Part shown: in pieces, positions 9,725-11,569 of the stretch
Position numbering within the stretch: position 1 is the first letter of the stretch
Layout of the letters: every line of letters starts with the position of its first letter
Made by a program: the position numbers and the translations under genes
The notes under the pieces: generated by a model
Database searches by the model: none
The model's input: the letters and a program-made list of their open reading frames with translations, nothing else
What the model was told of the DNA's origin: nothing
Source: Planctomycetota bacterium
GTDB taxonomy: Bacteria; Planctomycetota; Phycisphaerae; Sedimentisphaerales; SM23-30
Reading direction: 5' to 3'
Length of the DNA stretch: 11,569 nucleotides
Assembly (NCBI GenBank): GCA_029573975.1
Contig: JAKQBU010000419.1
Coordinates: 1 to 11,569, forward strand

Positions 9725-10619
9725 TAAAATAAAAAGTCTGCTGGGAGTCATACGGCCGGCACAATGGGTCAAGAACGGTTTCGTGCTGGCCCCCCTCCTC
9801 TTTTCCCACCAGTTTACCAATCTGGATAATTGCAAAAATACCCTGCTGGCCTTTTTCAGCTTTTGCCTGATTTCCAGCACCATCTATGTACTCAATGATA
9901 TTTGCGACCGCAAAGAGGACCGGATCCACCCTGTCAAAAAACATCGCCCCATCGCCGAAGGCAGACTACGTGTCCACGAAGCGGTTGGATTATCTATCAT
10001 TCTACTCGCCGTCGGTATCGGCCTGGCAATATCGGTGAATACCCGTTTTGTAGCAATTCTTATTATTTATATTCTATTAAATATCGGCTATTCCCTCGGC
10101 CTCAAACATCTGGTCATACTGGATGTGTTGATCGTCGCCGCTGGCTTTGTCCTGCGGATTCTGGGCGGCAGTCTGGCGATCCAGGTCCCGGCCTCCCACT
10201 GGCTGGTCCTCTGCACCATCCTGATTTCCCTCTTCCTGGGTTTCACCAAAAGACGGGCCGAACTGGTTTCCATCCAAAATAACCAGCCGCATTCCCGTAA
10301 AGTACTAAAAGATTACAGCTTGGCTTTTCTGGACCAGGTTATCTCCATGGTCACCGGAGCCACGATTGTCTGCTATGCCCTCTATACCGTGGACGACCGC
10401 ACCCTGGAAGTCTTTGGCAGCCGCGCCATGCTGCTGACGGTTCCCCTGGTCATCTACGGCCTGTTCCGTTACATCTACCTGATCTATCATTTGAACGAAG
10501 GGCATGATCCCACCGCCTCCCTGCTGCGGGACCTTCCCACCATTATCAATCTGCTGCTCTGGGTGGCTGTTTCCTTGCTGGTCGTTTTATATGGCCGCCA
10601 AATTTCCCTCTTCGGCTGA
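9711..10619 (+). CDS. UbiA-superfamily prenyltransferase, decaprenyl-phosphate phosphoribosyltransferase-like
   Basis: An integral membrane protein of 302 residues with about nine predicted helices. The first Asp-rich motif is N62-D63-x-x-D66-x-x-x-D70-R-x-H-P-x-K-x-x-R-P-I-A-x-G. The second half has LKHLVILDVLIVAAGFVLR (131-149), followed by LFLGFTKRRAEL (174-185) and a late GLFRYIYLIYH segment. This combination is typical of decaprenyl-phosphate phosphoribosyltransferase (DPPR synthase), which moves phosphoribose from PRPP to a polyprenyl phosphate; in mycobacteria this feeds arabinan synthesis. Homologues outside actinobacteria are less well understood, so the lipid acceptor and end product are inferred only. 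I chose ATG 9711 (GGACGG just upstream) over ATG 9660, which would sit 65 bp inside galE and add a non-hydrophobic leader. It overlaps galE by 14 bp. The usual DprE1-type oxidase is not in the window. Confidence 0.87.
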   Translation: MVITDKIKSLLGVIRPAQWVKNGFVLAPLLFSHQFTNLDNCKNTLLAFFSFCLISSTIYVLNDICDRKEDRIHPVKKHRPIAEGRLRVHEAVGLSIILLAVGIGLAISVNTRFVAILIIYILLNIGYSLGLKHLVILDVLIVAAGFVLRILGGSLAIQVPASHWLVLCTILISLFLGFTKRRAELVSIQNNQPHSRKVLKDYSLAFLDQVISMVTGATIVCYALYTVDDRTLEVFGSRAMLLTVPLVIYGLFRYIYLIYHLNEGHDPTASLLRDLPTIINLLLWVAVSLLVVLYGRQISLFG

Positions 10620-10626
10620 ATCCGGA

Positions 10627-11569
10627 CTACTCGATTCGCTCATAGGCAATGATCGCCGCGCCCGGCGCTTCCGGAATCGCCACCTTCACGCCCACCGTCA
10701 TCAGGTCCCGTCCGCTGGCTTCCACCGTTTCCGCTCCATCCAGATTCTGCACCCGGTAGCGGCCCTCCGGATGCAATCCGCGGAGTTTCATCTGGGCGCC
10801 ATAAAACACACAATCATCCCGGCGAAATACATTGACCATCCCTTGGCCCTCTTCCGGCCGGTCAAACTGCCAGCCCACCCAGGCATCCCGCTGCAAACTG
10901 TAAGGAGTCAGCGGATAATAATCCCCGTAATAATTCTCACTGATCGATCGCCACTGCTTGAACAGCTTCCGCAGGGTATCGTAATCCAGCTCTTTAATCC
11001 GCATGTCCAGCCCAAACCCCAGACTGATCCCCGCATTGCTCCAGAACGCATACGGCTGAACCGGAGTCGCTCCGGCGCCATAATACGGTGCCGCCACATG
11101 CGCCACCGTGCCCGTACCGTGATACGGCAGCCACATCGACAGTCCGTAGGTCTGCCCCTGATGCCCGATCGGCTCATACGCATAGTCGCTCCGCCACAGC
11201 GGGGCACCCCGGCGTAATGTCTCCGCATCCAGCCGCCGCCCGCCCGAGGCGCAGGTATCGATAAACAGCCCCGGATGCCGCCGGATCAGCTCGTCCCAAT
11301 ACGCCAGAAAATTAGTGACAAACCGGATTTCCGTAATCCCCTGCCGGTCCGGCGTATCGTTGCCCCGCCAGTGCCCCAGCGGCGCAATGTTAAAATCTTC
11401 CCGGTATAAATCGATCCCGTTATCCTCAATCAGTTTATCAATATGATTCACCAGCCAGTCCATCGCCTCCGGGTTATCCAGCCGCAGCAGCCCCCCGCCG
11501 GCGCCCCCATAAACCCATTCCGGGTGTTTTTCGGCTATCCAGGTGCCGGCATGTACCCGCGATGGCTCG
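10627..11569 (-). CDS. GH36-like alpha-galactosidase, C-terminal part (5' end outside window)
   Basis: The reading frame is open through the right window edge, and 314 codons are visible. The visible sequence begins EPSRVHAGTWIAEKHPEW, so an internal ATG at 11463 is not the true start. Clan GH-D/GH36 features are GIDLYREDFN, with the likely nucleophile aspartate encoded at 11395-11397; IDTCASGGRRLD; and LWRSDY, with the likely acid/base aspartate at 11185-11187, 70 residues later. These are followed by GLSMWLPYHGTG and a C-terminal beta-rich domain ending YERIE. The family removes terminal alpha-galactosyl or related residues from oligosaccharides and glycans. The acid/base block reads RSDYAYEP instead of the common TSDD, which marks a divergent subfamily, so the sugar specificity is open. 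It converges with the UbiA-like gene, with 7 bp between stop codons. Confidence 0.85.
   Translation of the reverse strand, partial: EPSRVHAGTWIAEKHPEWVYGGAGGGLLRLDNPEAMDWLVNHIDKLIEDNGIDLYREDFNIAPLGHWRGNDTPDRQGITEIRFVTNFLAYWDELIRRHPGLFIDTCASGGRRLDAETLRRGAPLWRSDYAYEPIGHQGQTYGLSMWLPYHGTGTVAHVAAPYYGAGATPVQPYAFWSNAGISLGFGLDMRIKELDYDTLRKLFKQWRSISENYYGDYYPLTPYSLQRDAWVGWQFDRPEEGQGMVNVFRRDDCVFYGAQMKLRGLHPEGRYRVQNLDGAETVEASGRDLMTVGVKVAIPEAPGAAIIAYERIE

Overview
The window holds seven protein-coding genes and two related intergenic repeats. It reads as chromosomal DNA of a fairly GC-rich Gram-negative-type bacterium that uses AAGGA/GAGGA-like ribosome binding sites. The exact lineage cannot be fixed from sequence alone. 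The GH36-type glycosidase with a W-R-S-D-Y active-site block, beside a DPPR-synthase-like UbiA protein, would suit a PVC-group or similar environmental lineage, but that is a weak inference. Nothing looks like a phage, insertion sequence or CRISPR locus.

Layout. (1) 121-3174 (+): a large membrane-bound hybrid sensor histidine kinase (Cache sensor, two PAS, HisKA, HATPase, REC). Its C-terminal tail looks like an Hpt domain that has lost its phospho-accepting histidine. (2) 3175-3355: a convergent intergenic gap with repeat copy A. (3) 8414 down to 3356 (-): three genes with 21 and 31 bp gaps, in transcription order a transaldolase-family enzyme, a 1041-residue SNF2 helicase with a DUF3670-type region, and a separate SWIM zinc-finger protein. 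The helicase/SWIM pair resembles Bacillus subtilis YwqA/YwqB. (4) 8415-8737: a divergent intergenic region with repeat copy B and an AT-rich promoter zone. (5) 8738-10619 (+): galE overlapped by 14 bp by a UbiA-superfamily gene of the decaprenyl-phosphate phosphoribosyltransferase type, probably translationally coupled and linked to envelope glycan building blocks. (6) 11569 down to 10627 (-): the C-terminal part of a GH36-like alpha-galactosidase, cut by the window edge and ending 7 bp from the UbiA-like gene.

The least explained feature is the repeat. Copies A (3229-3326) and B (8522-8618) share an ungapped 89-nt core at about 80% identity (71/89 counted by hand). They have the same orientation and bracket the transaldolase-SNF2-SWIM cluster. 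Each can fold into several hairpins inside a long-range closing stem. On the minus strand each ends in a short GC hairpin followed by a T-run. It may be a dispersed structured element, a small RNA or leader, a terminator module, or a direct-repeat boundary of the cluster.
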